From Hybos culiciformis (lineage: Eukaryota > Arthropoda > Insecta > Diptera > Hybotidae), in the NCBI GenBank assembly GCA_964007475.1, contig OZ023273.1, positions 82,686,598-82,750,597 of the forward strand: 64,000 bases of DNA, written 5' to 3'. The first letter of the stretch is position 1. Each line of letters starts with the position of its first letter. The notes beneath the pieces were generated by a model that was not told where the DNA came from, ran no database searches, and saw only the letters and a list, made by a program, of their open reading frames with translations. The translations under genes and the position numbers were made by a program. Below are positions 46,240 to 56,734 of the stretch, piece by piece.

Positions 46240-46760
46240 TATTAATCCCAGTCCTTAGCGCAAATTTAAGTAGACTTCTTAGTTCGATTCTCGAAGCCTA
46301 GCTTAAGTCTTTAATGTAATAGCTACCTAGCAGGTCGCTCCTCAATCTTGATAAATCTAGGAAATGGTCTGCGCTTTCTATCTGGTTGTCTTTACATTTC
46401 CTACATTTTTTACTGTCGAGTAGTTTCAGTCTATAGCTTTCCTGATAAGCGATGCCCTGTTATTATGCCCGTTACAAGTCTGTCTCCGATTGCTTGAATT
46501 TTAATAATTTCTTGGTTTTCATCCCAACTTAGGATACCCATATAATTTTGGTCGCTTTCGAGGTTCATTTACCCACCTTTTTTTTTTGCTTCTTGCATAA
46601 TTGCGGATTCTATCGATTTAAAAATATAACCGCGGTGCTCGAACTTCCAGGGTTTTTCTCTCTGCCAGTTAGCTTCTTTGTTTTGTAAGCACGTCAACTT
46701 TTTGATTTACTTCCACTTCAGTGTGTCCTGGAATCCACAGGAGTTGAACATTTTTCCTAA
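46240..46760 (-). pseudogene. LINE RNase H and C-terminal remnant
   Basis: The minus strand reads VQLLWIPGHTEVEVNQKVDV (near 46755-46690), the RNase H WIPGHxxxxxNxxxD core. Further on (46420-46340) it reads CRKCKDNQIESADHFLDLSR and LRSDLLG, corresponding to the CxxCxxxxEExxxH region that follows RNase H in Jockey/R1-like LINE proteins. Stops and shifts are frequent. LINE A's protein ends without RNase H, so this is a different LINE that lies next to the hAT insertion. Confidence 0.6.
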
Positions 46761-46769
46761 ATATTTATT

Positions 46770-47440
46770 TTTCATTATTGTTTTATTTCTAAAACATTCT
46801 TATGGACCCTGAATCTCTGAATCTGTTATTATTACTTTCATTTTAGAAAATTATCTGGACGAGTAACAAATTCAAATTCAACTCTGTCAGATTAGTAAAA
46901 TATTGTTACTTTAATAAAAGTTAACTACGTACTAAATTTAAAAAAAAAAAAACAAAATTAAGCCTGGAAAATCTAAAACGTTTCAGGTGCAGTAAAACAA
47001 TAGTATATATAATTTTTGCGCCTCTTTTATAACAATTGTTTTATAGTGATTTATTTACAATTTTTCTTTTATTTTTTATTTTTTTTAAATGTGGTTAAGC
47101 AATAACTCTAAAATAAAAATTTTTCTTTGTGACAATATTAACAAAAAAAATTGTTTTTGAAAATTTGTTAAATGTCGAAACATAAATACCGTATATCTAC
47201 CTAATTTTTTTTTTATTTATATTTCTTTTTTTCTTCAGGATATCAAATAGTATGTAAATAATGTCAATTATAGAGAATAATATATGTATATATATATTTT
47301 ATTATTAAATGAATATTTTCAACTTTGTCAGTTTTTTTCCCCTAGAGGCCGGCAATATATATATTTAAAATTATATGAATTTATTGAACTGCTGTCAAAT
47401 TAGGTGACATTTTCTATTTTCATATTTTTTGATAAAAATT
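46770..47440. other. No gene seen
   Basis: AT-rich DNA with A/T runs and a short (TA)n stretch near 47280-47300. Confidence 0.5.
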
Positions 47441-47454
47441 TTGTTGGAGGCCTT

Positions 47455-47600
47455 TCAGCCGGACAATTCTTTGTAAGTGATGTCGCAATTATTGAGCATT
47501 TAGTGCTTAATTTGTGACTATTGGTGCCACAAAAACTTTGGTTTTCGAATTTCCAAAATGGGTCAAGGGGTATCTCTGGCTCTAGAATTTGTGCTCGTCA
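47455..47600 (+). repeat. Dispersed repeat R2, copy 1
   Basis: Shared phrases with the reverse complement of 53745-53905 include ggacaattctttgtaa, gcaattattgagcattt, agtgcttaatttgtga and ctagaatttgtgctcg. The order of the last blocks differs slightly between the copies, suggesting internal rearrangement. Non-coding; class unknown. Confidence 0.7.
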
Positions 47601-47630
47601 AAATTATGTGAAAACAACTAGAACTAGAAG

Positions 47631-47735
47631 GACGGGCGCGCGCCGCAGACTCGACTGACCAAACCAGTTCGCACACCCGCCGCCATGCATCTCACCTTCT
47701 GTACAGTAAATGCAAGTACAGTAAATGCAAGTACT
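47631..47735. other. GC-rich patch and 15-bp direct duplication
   Basis: gacgggcgcgcgccgcagac and cacacccgccgccatgc lie in AT-rich DNA and stand out by CpG content. It is followed by two copies of tacagtaaatgcaag. No coding or known element end is recognised. Confidence 0.4.
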
Positions 47736-47739
47736 AAAT

Positions 47740-48945
47740 TTTCGCTTAATCTAAAAAAATTAATTTAATTTTCTTAATTATTTTAAAATATTTTAACAAA
47801 AAATCTTTTTACGAAATCTTTTTATCTTGATTTCCTCTAAATTAAATTAAAAATAAATGGAATAATAACACAGAAAATCAGTTTTTACGGTACCATTTAT
47901 TCAGATAGGTAAATTAGCTGTAATCAAGTCATAAAAGTGAGACTGAAAAGCTTAGCTAAAATGTTCTTATGTTGTTATGGCTTGTGGCGACAGATTTCTG
48001 TGATATTTAATACTATAAAGAGAAATCAAAGTAATTATAACGTAAAAATAAAATAAATAATGTTACAATGCCCAAAAAAAAATTTAAAATTACAATACTA
48101 CATATACAAAACTCCAGGTCCTTAATACGATAGTCATTCATTTTAAAGTCATAATTTCATTCTGTCAGCTTTCAGATACACTATGCATAAAAAAATTAAT
48201 TGAACTAATGAAGCGCAAACGTATTTTACAGTGTCACAAAGTGTTTAATTAAAATTCGTATATTTTGTTTATTTATTTTTAAAAATAGTGAAATTTATAA
48301 TATATATACATACATTTATACATATATATATATTTCGAGTATTTGAATCATCACTTAACTATGTTTCCAACAAAATATAAAATATTAAATTCTTTGGTAT
48401 TGAAATTTTGATGTCAAATTAAATTTTACAACTCAATAGGAAAAAAAATAAAAATCTATACAGTTCCATGAAATGAAAATCTTAAATGTTTTATTTAACT
48501 AACTAAAACAAAATAAGTTACCTATGTGTATTTATAATTTTTTTTATTTATATATTAACGTCTGGCACAGTCTGACGTTATGTTAGATTTTCAGTGAGTA
48601 TTTTTTATCTATATAATTCCAACTAATTGACATTTCTTAAAAAAAAAGGTGAAAAAAAAAATTTATTAGATGCCTAAAGCATAATTTATTTGCCACACTA
48701 TCATTCTTTTTGTATATTAACTTACATTACAGTATAGTTATATCCAGAAATAATGGTGTAATACTTGTCCAATAATACAACATGTAATGTGTGCATTGTC
48801 CATTATGTGACCATTTTAATGTATTTCAAATTGTCACAATTTAATCATGCATTGATTTTTCTTATACTATTAGGTATAGTTAGTTCGACTATATTCTATA
48901 TATTTTTAGCTCTTAGAATATGATTTATAAATTTATGAATATGCC
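47740..48945. other. No gene seen
   Basis: AT-rich DNA. A short inverted pair aacgtctg and cagtctgacgtt near 48558-48581 is the only visible structure. Confidence 0.5.
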
Positions 48946-48950
48946 ATAAG

Positions 48951-49126
48951 TGTTTGAACAGATTTTGAGCACTTAGCCTCAACCAATTCTAAAAAGTTGT
49001 ATACCATTTTAAAATATAAAACAGTCCGGAGGTTGTGAATGCAATTTTTTTTTTTAAATTAATCTAAAATGGCTTTTCAATCAAATTTTAGGACAAAAAA
49101 TGTTTGGGACTACCAAGTCCTCTTAA
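48951..49126. mobile_element. Foldback MITE family F1, copy 2 (right half only)
   Basis: tgtttgaacagatttt, gagcacttagcct, aacagtccggaggttgtgaa, atggcttttcaatcaaattt and gggactaccaagtcctctta match the right arm of the palindromes at 34941-35327 and 56377-56730. The left arm is absent. Confidence 0.75.
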
Positions 49127-49129
49127 GTA

Positions 49130-50135
49130 CGACGAAGCTTAAGTACAAATTTTTAAAACCCTGAATAGAATAATATTAAAAACTCTAAAATCGTTAACGC
49201 TTATATTTCTTCATGGTGTCAAAATATTTCCAATATGATTTTTAAAATATTTTACCATGAAAAGCTAACAAAAATCTGCATCATATATAAGAAATATTTT
49301 TTTTGCAAATGAAAGCGTGATCAGCTAATAATATTTATCTCAATTTATAAAGTGCGTACGTCATTCATCCTTTTAAATTCATAATAATATTTTTTATGTA
49401 CTTTATGTAAGTTACCATATATTTTTACAGTTAAAGGAAATATATAAGATAATAGGTAATTTAATTAAAATTATCAGCGTAATGATGTCATATTTGAAAA
49501 TGAGATTCTTTTGGACGGGCAGGCGTATAAATATTTTTTAATTTTATCTCTTTTTCCAAAAAATAATAATAATAAAGTTTTTCACACAAAACAAAAAATT
49601 TTTATAATATATATACATATATATTTTTTTTTTTTTTGCATCATTTATTAACAAATTAAACATTTTAATGTGGGCAGAACAAAACCATCAACTATCATCA
49701 TCATATCTTGGCATTTGGCACGCTTTCGCCTGCTTTTATTATTAATTTATCTTGCTATGTATAAAAAATTGAATTTAAATTTTTTGGTTTTTAGTTTTTT
49801 TTCCAACAAAGAAGGAAATCAATTCCTTTTAACCTGTGATTTCAATTTAAGTATAAAAAAAGCGTCGAATAAAAAATATATTTACATTAAGCCACAGTTT
49901 ATTAAAAACCAAGTTGTTCTTCTTTATTTATATATAAGAAAAATAAATTGTTGTCATAAAGTCAAACTAAAATGGATAATTGATTACTTTAGTATTTTTA
50001 TATATTTTTCAATATAAGAAAATTTCAGTTAAATAACCCATTGAATAAATATTTTCGAACATTAGGATCAGAATTTGTTGAATCACTATTTTCATCTTAT
50101 AAAGACTAAAGGGTTTGCTGTCGAAATCAAAACTC
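49130..50135. other. No gene seen
   Basis: AT-rich. The frame 49670-50017 spans poly-T-rich sequence and has no recognisable domain. Confidence 0.5.
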
Positions 50136-50138
50136 TTT

Positions 50139-52150
50139 ATTTATTTATTTATTTATTTCATATCTGTTTAATACAAACAGTTTACAAAAAACTTAAATCT
50201 ATACAGTTCACAAAAAATATACAATATCTAAGCAAAAATTTACTTACATAATAAATGAAAGAATTTATTATTTATTATTTATTATACTTAAAAACCAAAA
50301 AATAATTATGTTAGCAAGAATTAAATCACATAACATAATTCTATTCATAAGAAATAAAATATTTTTAGCGAAAGTCAATATGGTTAAATAAACGAGTTTT
50401 TTGAATATGTTTTGATAAGGAAAGGTCAATAAAATCTTTGTATCTATTGCCCAAAATCAACATTCGAATGACAGATTTAAATTTACAATAATTAGTTCTA
50501 TGGGGAAAAGTAACAAAGAGATTTGGGGGGCGCAATCTAAAATTAGTAGTAAAATGAATGTTATTGGAAATATATTTGGATACTATTGTTAATAATGAGA
50601 TCAGCCACCTCTCGCCTTTTTTCCAATGAAGTCAAATCTCAGAAATTTTTTCTGAATGGATTCAATCCTATCAATGTGAACTTGGTAGAGCGGAGACCAG
50701 ACTTGGCTGGTATATTCCAGATTGCGTCGGACCAAAGTCATAAAAAGAGCTTTTAAAGTATAGGGATCTGCAAAATCTTTGAACCATCGTTTAACGAAAC
50801 CCAACATTGAATTGGCCTTGTTTATAATGTAGGTGTAATTATTTTTAAAAGAAAGTTTTTCATAAAAGTATTTGATTGACTGAACTCTTTCCAAAGGTTC
50901 GTTTTTAAAAGAGTAAGATGTTTGAATTCTATTTACTCGACGGGATTAAGTCACAAATTGGCATTTGCCAATATTAAGCTTAAGATTATTAACATGACAC
51001 CAATTATAGAAGTCGTCTAGGTCATGTTGAAACAGAGAGCTGTCAGATTCAGTCGCAATTTTTTGAAAAATTTCATATTATCTGCATATATCTGCACGTC
51101 ACAATGGTTTAGAACGGAAATGACGTCATTTACATAAATGATAAAAAGTAATGGGCCTAAGTGACACCTTGGGGAACACCGGAGTTTACTGAATGTATGT
51201 ATGATCATGTAACGCCTCTGAAAGTGACATTATAACTTTTCCCCGACAGATATGTGGTAAGATGTCAAAAGCATTACTTAAGTCAGTATAGACGACGTTT
51301 GTTTGAAAACCTTCCTCCATGTTAGTTAGAAATTTGGAAGTACATTCAACTAAGTTTGTTGTGGTCGATTTATTCTTCATAAAACCGTGTTGGTCATCAA
51401 CAAAAAATTTTGTGCGATGAGGATAAATTTCGTCAAAGATTATGAGTTCAAACAGTTTTGGGAATGAGAAAAGCTTTGCGATAGGGCGGTAATTATAAAC
51501 ATCATTTCTAGCATTAGCTTTATGGGTGGGTCTGATAAATACCTTTTTCCAGATGGATGAAAAAATACCTAAGGACAAGGAAAGAAAAAGCAAGAACATC
51601 AGAACAATTTTTTAAGATAATTTCTGCGACACCATCTGGACATGGAGATACATTATATCCGAGACGGTTCAGATATTTTTTTTACCAGGCCGTCGTCAAA
51701 ATAAAGATTGGAGAAGGTTGACAGTTATTCAGATGGGTGAATCCAAAGCATTAAATTCGGTGTCCGTGTACGATTTAGAGAAGAAGTTTCGAAAAAACTC
51801 ATATATTGTACCTGAGTCACTACTCGAAGAATTAAAGAATTTCATAAATAAAGGGTATTGGTTTGATTTTCTACTTGAATTCACAAATTTCTAGAAAGAT
51901 TTAAGATTGGATTCCAATTTTACAGACATGTCTAATATATAACAACCATGTGACTGATTTAAAAGTTCTTTAAAGTTATTAAGTAAAATTATGAAGTTAC
52001 TGTAGTCACTGTCAGTTTTTGATTTAAGGTACTTGAGCCATACCTTGTTTTTTATGTTTCTTAATGTCTTTAAATCACGGGTAGACCAAGGCGGACTGGA
52101 ATTGCAGTTCTTTGTACTATACTTTGTTCTATTAATATTTCATAAAATTT
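50139..52150 (-). mobile_element. Jockey-like LINE B, decayed
   Basis: The minus-strand 3' end is a run of aaat units at 50139-50158, the same tail type as LINE A. Coding remnants of reverse transcriptase and its upstream linker fill 50365-52130. The element is 5' incomplete. It is related to LINE A but clearly diverged in the C-terminal tail. Confidence 0.8.
50365..52130 (-). pseudogene. LINE B reverse transcriptase pseudogene
   Basis: In minus-strand order: linker PWSTRDLKTLRNIKNKVWLK and KLESNLKSF; SSSDSGTIYEFFRNFFSKSY; SPCPDGVAEIILKNCSDVL; then 51599-51186 with FSSIWKKVFIRPTHK, NYRPIAKLFSFPKLFE, DDQHGFMKNKSTTTNLVE and VVYTDLSNAFDILPH. After a shift come CHLGPLLFIIYVNDV and IYADNMKFF (51208-51017), where the catalytic YADD has become YADN. 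After further shifts 50894-50601 reads SMLGFVKRWFKDFADPYTL and LEYTSQVWSPLYQVHIDRI. The tail LRPPNLFVTFPHRTNYCKFK ends at a stop (50365). The altered second catalytic D and several frameshifts make it inactive. Confidence 0.82.
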
Positions 52151-52204
52151 TAACGATACTTGCTCAATATTATTAAGACATATAGAGAAAGAAATATATC
52201 AAGA

Positions 52205-52463
52205 AAAAAATAAGTTAAAAACGAGTTTTCCAAAAAACTGAGGCCAGGCCGCATCAAAAAGTAGAAAATAACTTTTTCTTCACACACAGAGGTGGACTCA
52301 GATTTTTTGATTGGGACGTAAGTGATTTGATTCATGAAGACAAAGAATATTCTAGAGAAATGTCCCAATCAAAAAATCTGAGTCCACCTCTGTGTGTTAT
52401 TTTCTACTTTTTCATGCGGCATGGCCTCAGTTTTTTGGAAAACTCGTTTTTAACTTATTTTTA
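52205..52463. mobile_element. Near-perfect palindrome (foldback), about 110-base arms
   Basis: Left arm aaaaataagttaaaaacgag, ttttccaaaaaactgaggcc, gcatcaaaaagtagaaaa, cacacagaggtggactcaga, ttttttgattgggac is repeated inverted on the right. The left arm has about 11 extra bases (ctttttcttca); otherwise only a few substitutions separate the arms. The loop is about 45 bases. The arms are far more alike than those of other foldbacks here, so it is young or homogenised. Confidence 0.88.
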
Positions 52464-52555
52464 TTTTCTGCTTTTTCACGTTAACTAAATTGTTATTATG
52501 TGCTGCATGGATGTTTGAAATCAATTTTATGACTAATCATATCGATGAAAATTTT

Positions 52556-52975
52556 TCCGATGATTTTTCCTCTTTTTCGGGTTTTCCATGGAGTTTTCTG
52601 CAAAAGCAACTTTATGCAACTCATTTCGCTCTACAACTTTGTCTCAGGTTGCAAAACGCTCAAACGCTTCCTTGGTCGGAAAAACTCCGGAAAAGCGTTT
52701 TACATGAATTTTCTTGGATTTTTTCTGCAAGTTTTCACCATTGTCGGAGAGAAAGTAATGATGCCAGTTGATACGGAACTTGATCCTGCATAATTTAGAA
52801 AACTTTTATACCTGAAAATTTTCCGGAAAAGTCGGAAAATTCCGGAAAATTTTTTCGGAAAAATCAGAAAACTTTGCATTTTTCCTAAAACGGATTTATC
52901 ACTACTCAAATTTGTACCAAATTTTCAAATGATTTTTCCCGATTTTCCGGGTTTTCCATGGAAATTTCCGCTTCA
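52556..52975. repeat. Direct repeats rich in ttttccgg/ttttcgg
   Basis: gatgatttttcc with cgggttttccatgga occurs at 52559-52592 and again at 52930-52963 in the same orientation. Between them lie many short ttttccggaaaa palindromes (52815-52860). It looks like a decayed element or simple-motif amplification. The long open frames here have no domain. Confidence 0.5.
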
Positions 52976-53169
52976 CATTTTGATAGCTTCAATTGTCACG
53001 CGACATGAACCTTTGTGCCAAATGTCAGCTCGCTGTGATGACGAAAAGTTGGCCTACGAGAGTGTCGAAAATAGTAAAGAAATATACAGACAAATTACTT
53101 TACAAGTTAATAAGAATTGTGTCCTCAAAAAAAAATAGAGAGAAGTCAATATTATTATAAAATTCGTTT

Positions 53170-53720
53170 AGTGGTTTAGTTATGTCTCATACAGAGCCAA
53201 ATAGCAGGAGAGTGTCTAGGGGCGAGGGTGTTTTAGTTGCTATAAAGAATTCTTTTCACGCAACAGAAATTGCTTTCTAGAACGTGACCTAGAAATAGTT
53301 GAAATTAGTGTGAGGGTTTTCTGGTAATACATTTATAATAAATTGTTATATTCCTCCAGGTCGAAATATTGATCTAGATCAGAAATTTGTAACAATTATT
53401 TAATCTTTTTCTGCAAACTTCGAACCCTCTGATGAACTCTTTATTTTTGGTGATTTTAATCTCCATGAAGATAATTTCTTAATCCCTTCTGGAGACCCTA
53501 ATGAAATTGAATCGATATTTAGCAAATCTCCTCCATAAAAAATCAGCAGGATAAACAACTTGATCTCGTTTTTGTTTCTAACTGGGACAATATTATTCCG
53601 ATCCAAAGTTCCTACCCCATTAGTTGATATAGACTCTTATCATCCACCTCTTAATTTTTCCTTATGTATTAATACCCCTCCTGTTCTAAAAATCTCTATG
53701 CATTTTAATTTTAATACACT
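53170..53720 (+). pseudogene. LINE endonuclease (APE-type) remnant
   Basis: The plus strand reads EPNSRRVSRGEGVLVAIKNS, then with stops and shifts NTFIINCYIPPG, DELFIFGDFNLHEDN, KQLDLVFVSNWDNIIPI and IDSYHPPLNFSL. GVLVAIKN, IxxYxPP, GDFN and DSxHxPL are successive blocks of the apurinic-like endonuclease of Jockey-type LINEs, with GDFN and the final H among its active-site residues. It is on the strand opposite LINE B and has no RT attached. Confidence 0.72.
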
Positions 53721-53744
53721 AACTTTAATGGATATAGGCCTCTT

Positions 53745-53905
53745 AACCCATGTTCGAAATTCGAAAATTAAAGTTTTTCAAAAACCAAGCGAGCACAAAT
53801 TCTAGTTTTTGTTGCACTAATAATCACAAATTAAGCACTAAATGCTCAATAATTGCTACATAATTTACAAAGAATTGTCCAGCTCCACCCCGAATTTGAG
53901 GCTGA
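53745..53905 (-). repeat. Dispersed repeat R2, copy 2
   Basis: The inverted counterpart of 47455-47600, starting where the endonuclease remnant ends. It carries cgagcacaaattctag, tcacaaattaagcact and ttacaaagaattgtcc. Confidence 0.7.
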
Positions 53906-53909
53906 AAGT

Positions 53910-55130
53910 TCTATAATATTTTTTTTTATCTTTGAACTACTCACCTGAGACTTTATACTGTGATCGGTAAATTGTAGACCTATGACCAAAAACATTTCTT
54001 TAATAATATAAATTAATAAATAAAAATACATAAAGGTATTAAAAAGTAAAATAAAATTTAAAAAAAAATGTGGGTTTACAATTTAAATTCATATTTTTTT
54101 TTTTGTTTTTGTCCAGAAATATTTTTCGCATTTTCTCAAAAGACATAATAACTTAAGTAAAAAAAAAAAATTATATTTACAAAATAAAGCTTTCTTTATT
54201 GTGAAAAAAAAAGAAAACCAAAAGACAGAAATATATACATTTATATATAGTTTTTCTTAAATGGTCAGATATTACATAAAAATTTTAATAACATCGTAAA
54301 AAAATTCGTTTATGTTTACAACAACAGAGAGTTTTTATTTTTTTTAATTTTTTTTTCATTTCTGTTAATGTTTTTTTCTGTTAAAAGATCAGTCAAAAAT
54401 ATTTCCATTATTGATTGATCGTTGCACTTTGCCGAACGATTAAGCCATTTATTTGGTTTTGGAAACGTCTTTTTTTTCCACATAAAATGTTTTCTAAAGA
54501 ATTTTTTGAATGAAGATAAAAGTTAATAAAATGAAAAAAAATAAAATAAAATTACAAGAAAGAAATTTAAATTAAAATTCATGCAAAAATGAAATACGCA
54601 TAGTGAGAGATAAAAGTTGGAATTACTATGGACATTTTTTTATCCTTTCAGCACAAAAAAAAAATTATGAAATCTCGCCAGACAATTGCTCAGTTGACCC
54701 TTAAACAAGTCTCCAAAGGGCACACTAAATACTTAATAGTAAAATTAAAGTATTTTCCACTTCAATAGTATCTAGTTTTGCGATATAGTTATCAGTTATT
54801 GAGTAAACAATGTTAATTAAAGTAAGAGATGTTAACGACACCGGGAACCGAATCAGAAGATTGTTGCAACAGAATTTTTTTTTTGTGCCGGATGCAACTG
54901 TTTTCATAAGATAAATTATTCACTACCAAACGTTCCGTATCTGGACATTATCTTGAAATTATTGTATTTGATTTGCATTATGGGTGTGGAACTTATTATC
55001 ATGAATCGATTAATTGTTCCTTTTGCTCTCCAAAAAAAAACTTTATCAAGTCATTAACATGGGATGGGATGGGATGGGAGATCAAATCGTACGAATATAA
55101 AGTTGATACCAAACAGAAAAACACAGGTAC
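53910..55130. other. No gene seen; small (GGGAT)n
   Basis: AT-rich DNA. Four tandem gggat units lie at 55061-55080. The frame at 54725-54907 has no recognised domain. Confidence 0.5.
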
Positions 55131-55135
55131 CTGCA

Positions 55136-55524
55136 CTGAGCCCAAAAAAGACGTACTAAATTCTAGGACTTTTGGCATTAAATGAAGTTCTAGTGTTTTT
55201 ATACAGAAAACAACAACAAATAGTTTTTTTTTTGTTTGAAAACCAATATATAAGTTCTTTCGGTATCATATCAAGTATACAAATTGATCTAAAATCGTAA
55301 AAGTAATGCCCAGGAGCATAATTTTTAGACTGAGAGAATTAATATTATTCCAATAATTCTTGAATTAATATATTTGAGTAAAGTTATTACTACAACCTAA
55401 TGGTAGAGTGGTAGATGAATGAAATGCTAAAGAAATGAATGAAATGAAATGAAATGAATGAAATGTAAAGTTCGAATTCCGAAGAGGGTATAAGAGAATT
55501 AAAATAAGAAATTAGAAATAAAAA
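55136..55524 (+). repeat. Dispersed tRNA-like repeat, second copy
   Basis: Matches 26011-26484: gacgtactaaat, ggacttttggcattaaat, agttctttcggtatcatatc, aattcttgaatta, aataagaaattagaaataaa. It has one tRNA-like unit (cctaatggtagagtgg and agttcgaattcc) whose interior is expanded by gaaat and gaatgaaat repeats near 55430-55465. It lacks the hAT ends that surround the first copy. Confidence 0.75.
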
Positions 55525-55529
55525 AAATA

Positions 55530-56370
55530 TTGAATAATATTAAAAAAAAATTTATCGTTAAGTAAAATTCATTGTTTGGTCAATTTATCAACATTGCGAA
55601 AAAGAACAGTATCAATTTGAAAAGAATTTTCTTTGCTTGGAATCTAACACAAATGGTAAGTCCTTCTATATAAAACTCTATTCAAAATTAAAATTAGGAT
55701 GCTTTTTTAAAGCTGATTTACATTTAATCATAAATATTAAATATTTTATTTTTTTCATTAAACAATTTTTCAAAAAAACGTAAAAGTAAAATTTGCAACC
55801 AACATTTTCTAAATAGATATATATCTACCTAACACACAATATGTATAATGTATGAATATTTACATTATACTAAAAATTTAGTTATAAATAATATCACAAT
55901 TTGAAATTGGCTTTTATTATTAAGTGGAACACCCATAATGTATCTAGTAGTATTCCTTTCTCCGCTTTCTTATAAGAAACACTATACAAAAAAATAAAAT
56001 CTTTAAATTGAAATGAATTACGTTTTCGATTTACTGTCATCAGTAACACTGAAGAAGTAACGCCAGCTCTATTGAATATTATTGGTATGATCTGCAACTA
56101 TAAATATTAATACCCAAAAACTGGAAGTTGGAAAAATTTTCAGCGAAATGGAAATGATGGTTGAGAAGAGCTTAATAGAAGCAAGTGTTTTTGAATAAAT
56201 TAATTGTGCAATCAAGTTTTTCCGCTAGATGAAGCTAGGATACCGAAGACGAATACTTGATTTGTCATAAATTTCAAAAGTCCTGAAAAAAGTTTTAAAT
56301 TTTTTAAGAATAATTTTTTAAATAAACCAATGATGTTTTACGAACAGAATATCGAACGTCTGATAATATT
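55530..56370. other. No gene seen
   Basis: AT-rich. The frame 55894-56097 shows no recognised domain. Confidence 0.5.
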
Positions 56371-56376
56371 TGATGT

Positions 56377-56730
56377 TAAGAGACTTGGTCTTTCCCAAAC
56401 ATTTTCGTCCCAAAATTTGATTGAAAAACCGTTTTAGATTGATTTAAAGTTTAATTTAGAAAAAAAAACATTCATTCAGGACCTCCAAACTCTTTCATGG
56501 ATATATTTTTTTTGAATCTGTTAAGGCTAAGTGCTCGAAATCTCTGCAAAACTATTTTTTTTATGTCATTAAATAGTTTTGAACAGATTTCGTGCACTTA
56601 GCCTTAGCCGATTCTAAAAAGTTTTACACTATTATAAAGAATGAAACAGCCCTGAAGTTGTGAATGAATTTTTTTTCTAAATTAAACTTTAAAATAATCT
56701 TAAACGGCTTTTTAATCAAATTTTGGGATA
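56377..56730. mobile_element. Foldback MITE family F1, copy 3
   Basis: Left end ttaagagacttgg, cccaaacattttcgtcccaa, aatttgattgaaaaaccg; centre around cattaaatagttttgaac; right arm atttcgtgcacttagcctta, aacggctttttaatcaaatt and ttgggata. The outer 40 or so bases of the right end are missing. Same family as 34941-35327 and 48951-49126. Confidence 0.8.
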
Positions 56731-56734
56731 GCGA

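Noticed and set aside
52490..53138. Plus- and minus-strand frames around ttttccgg repeats
   Set aside because: Driven by repeated motifs; no domain, and competing frames overlap on both strands.
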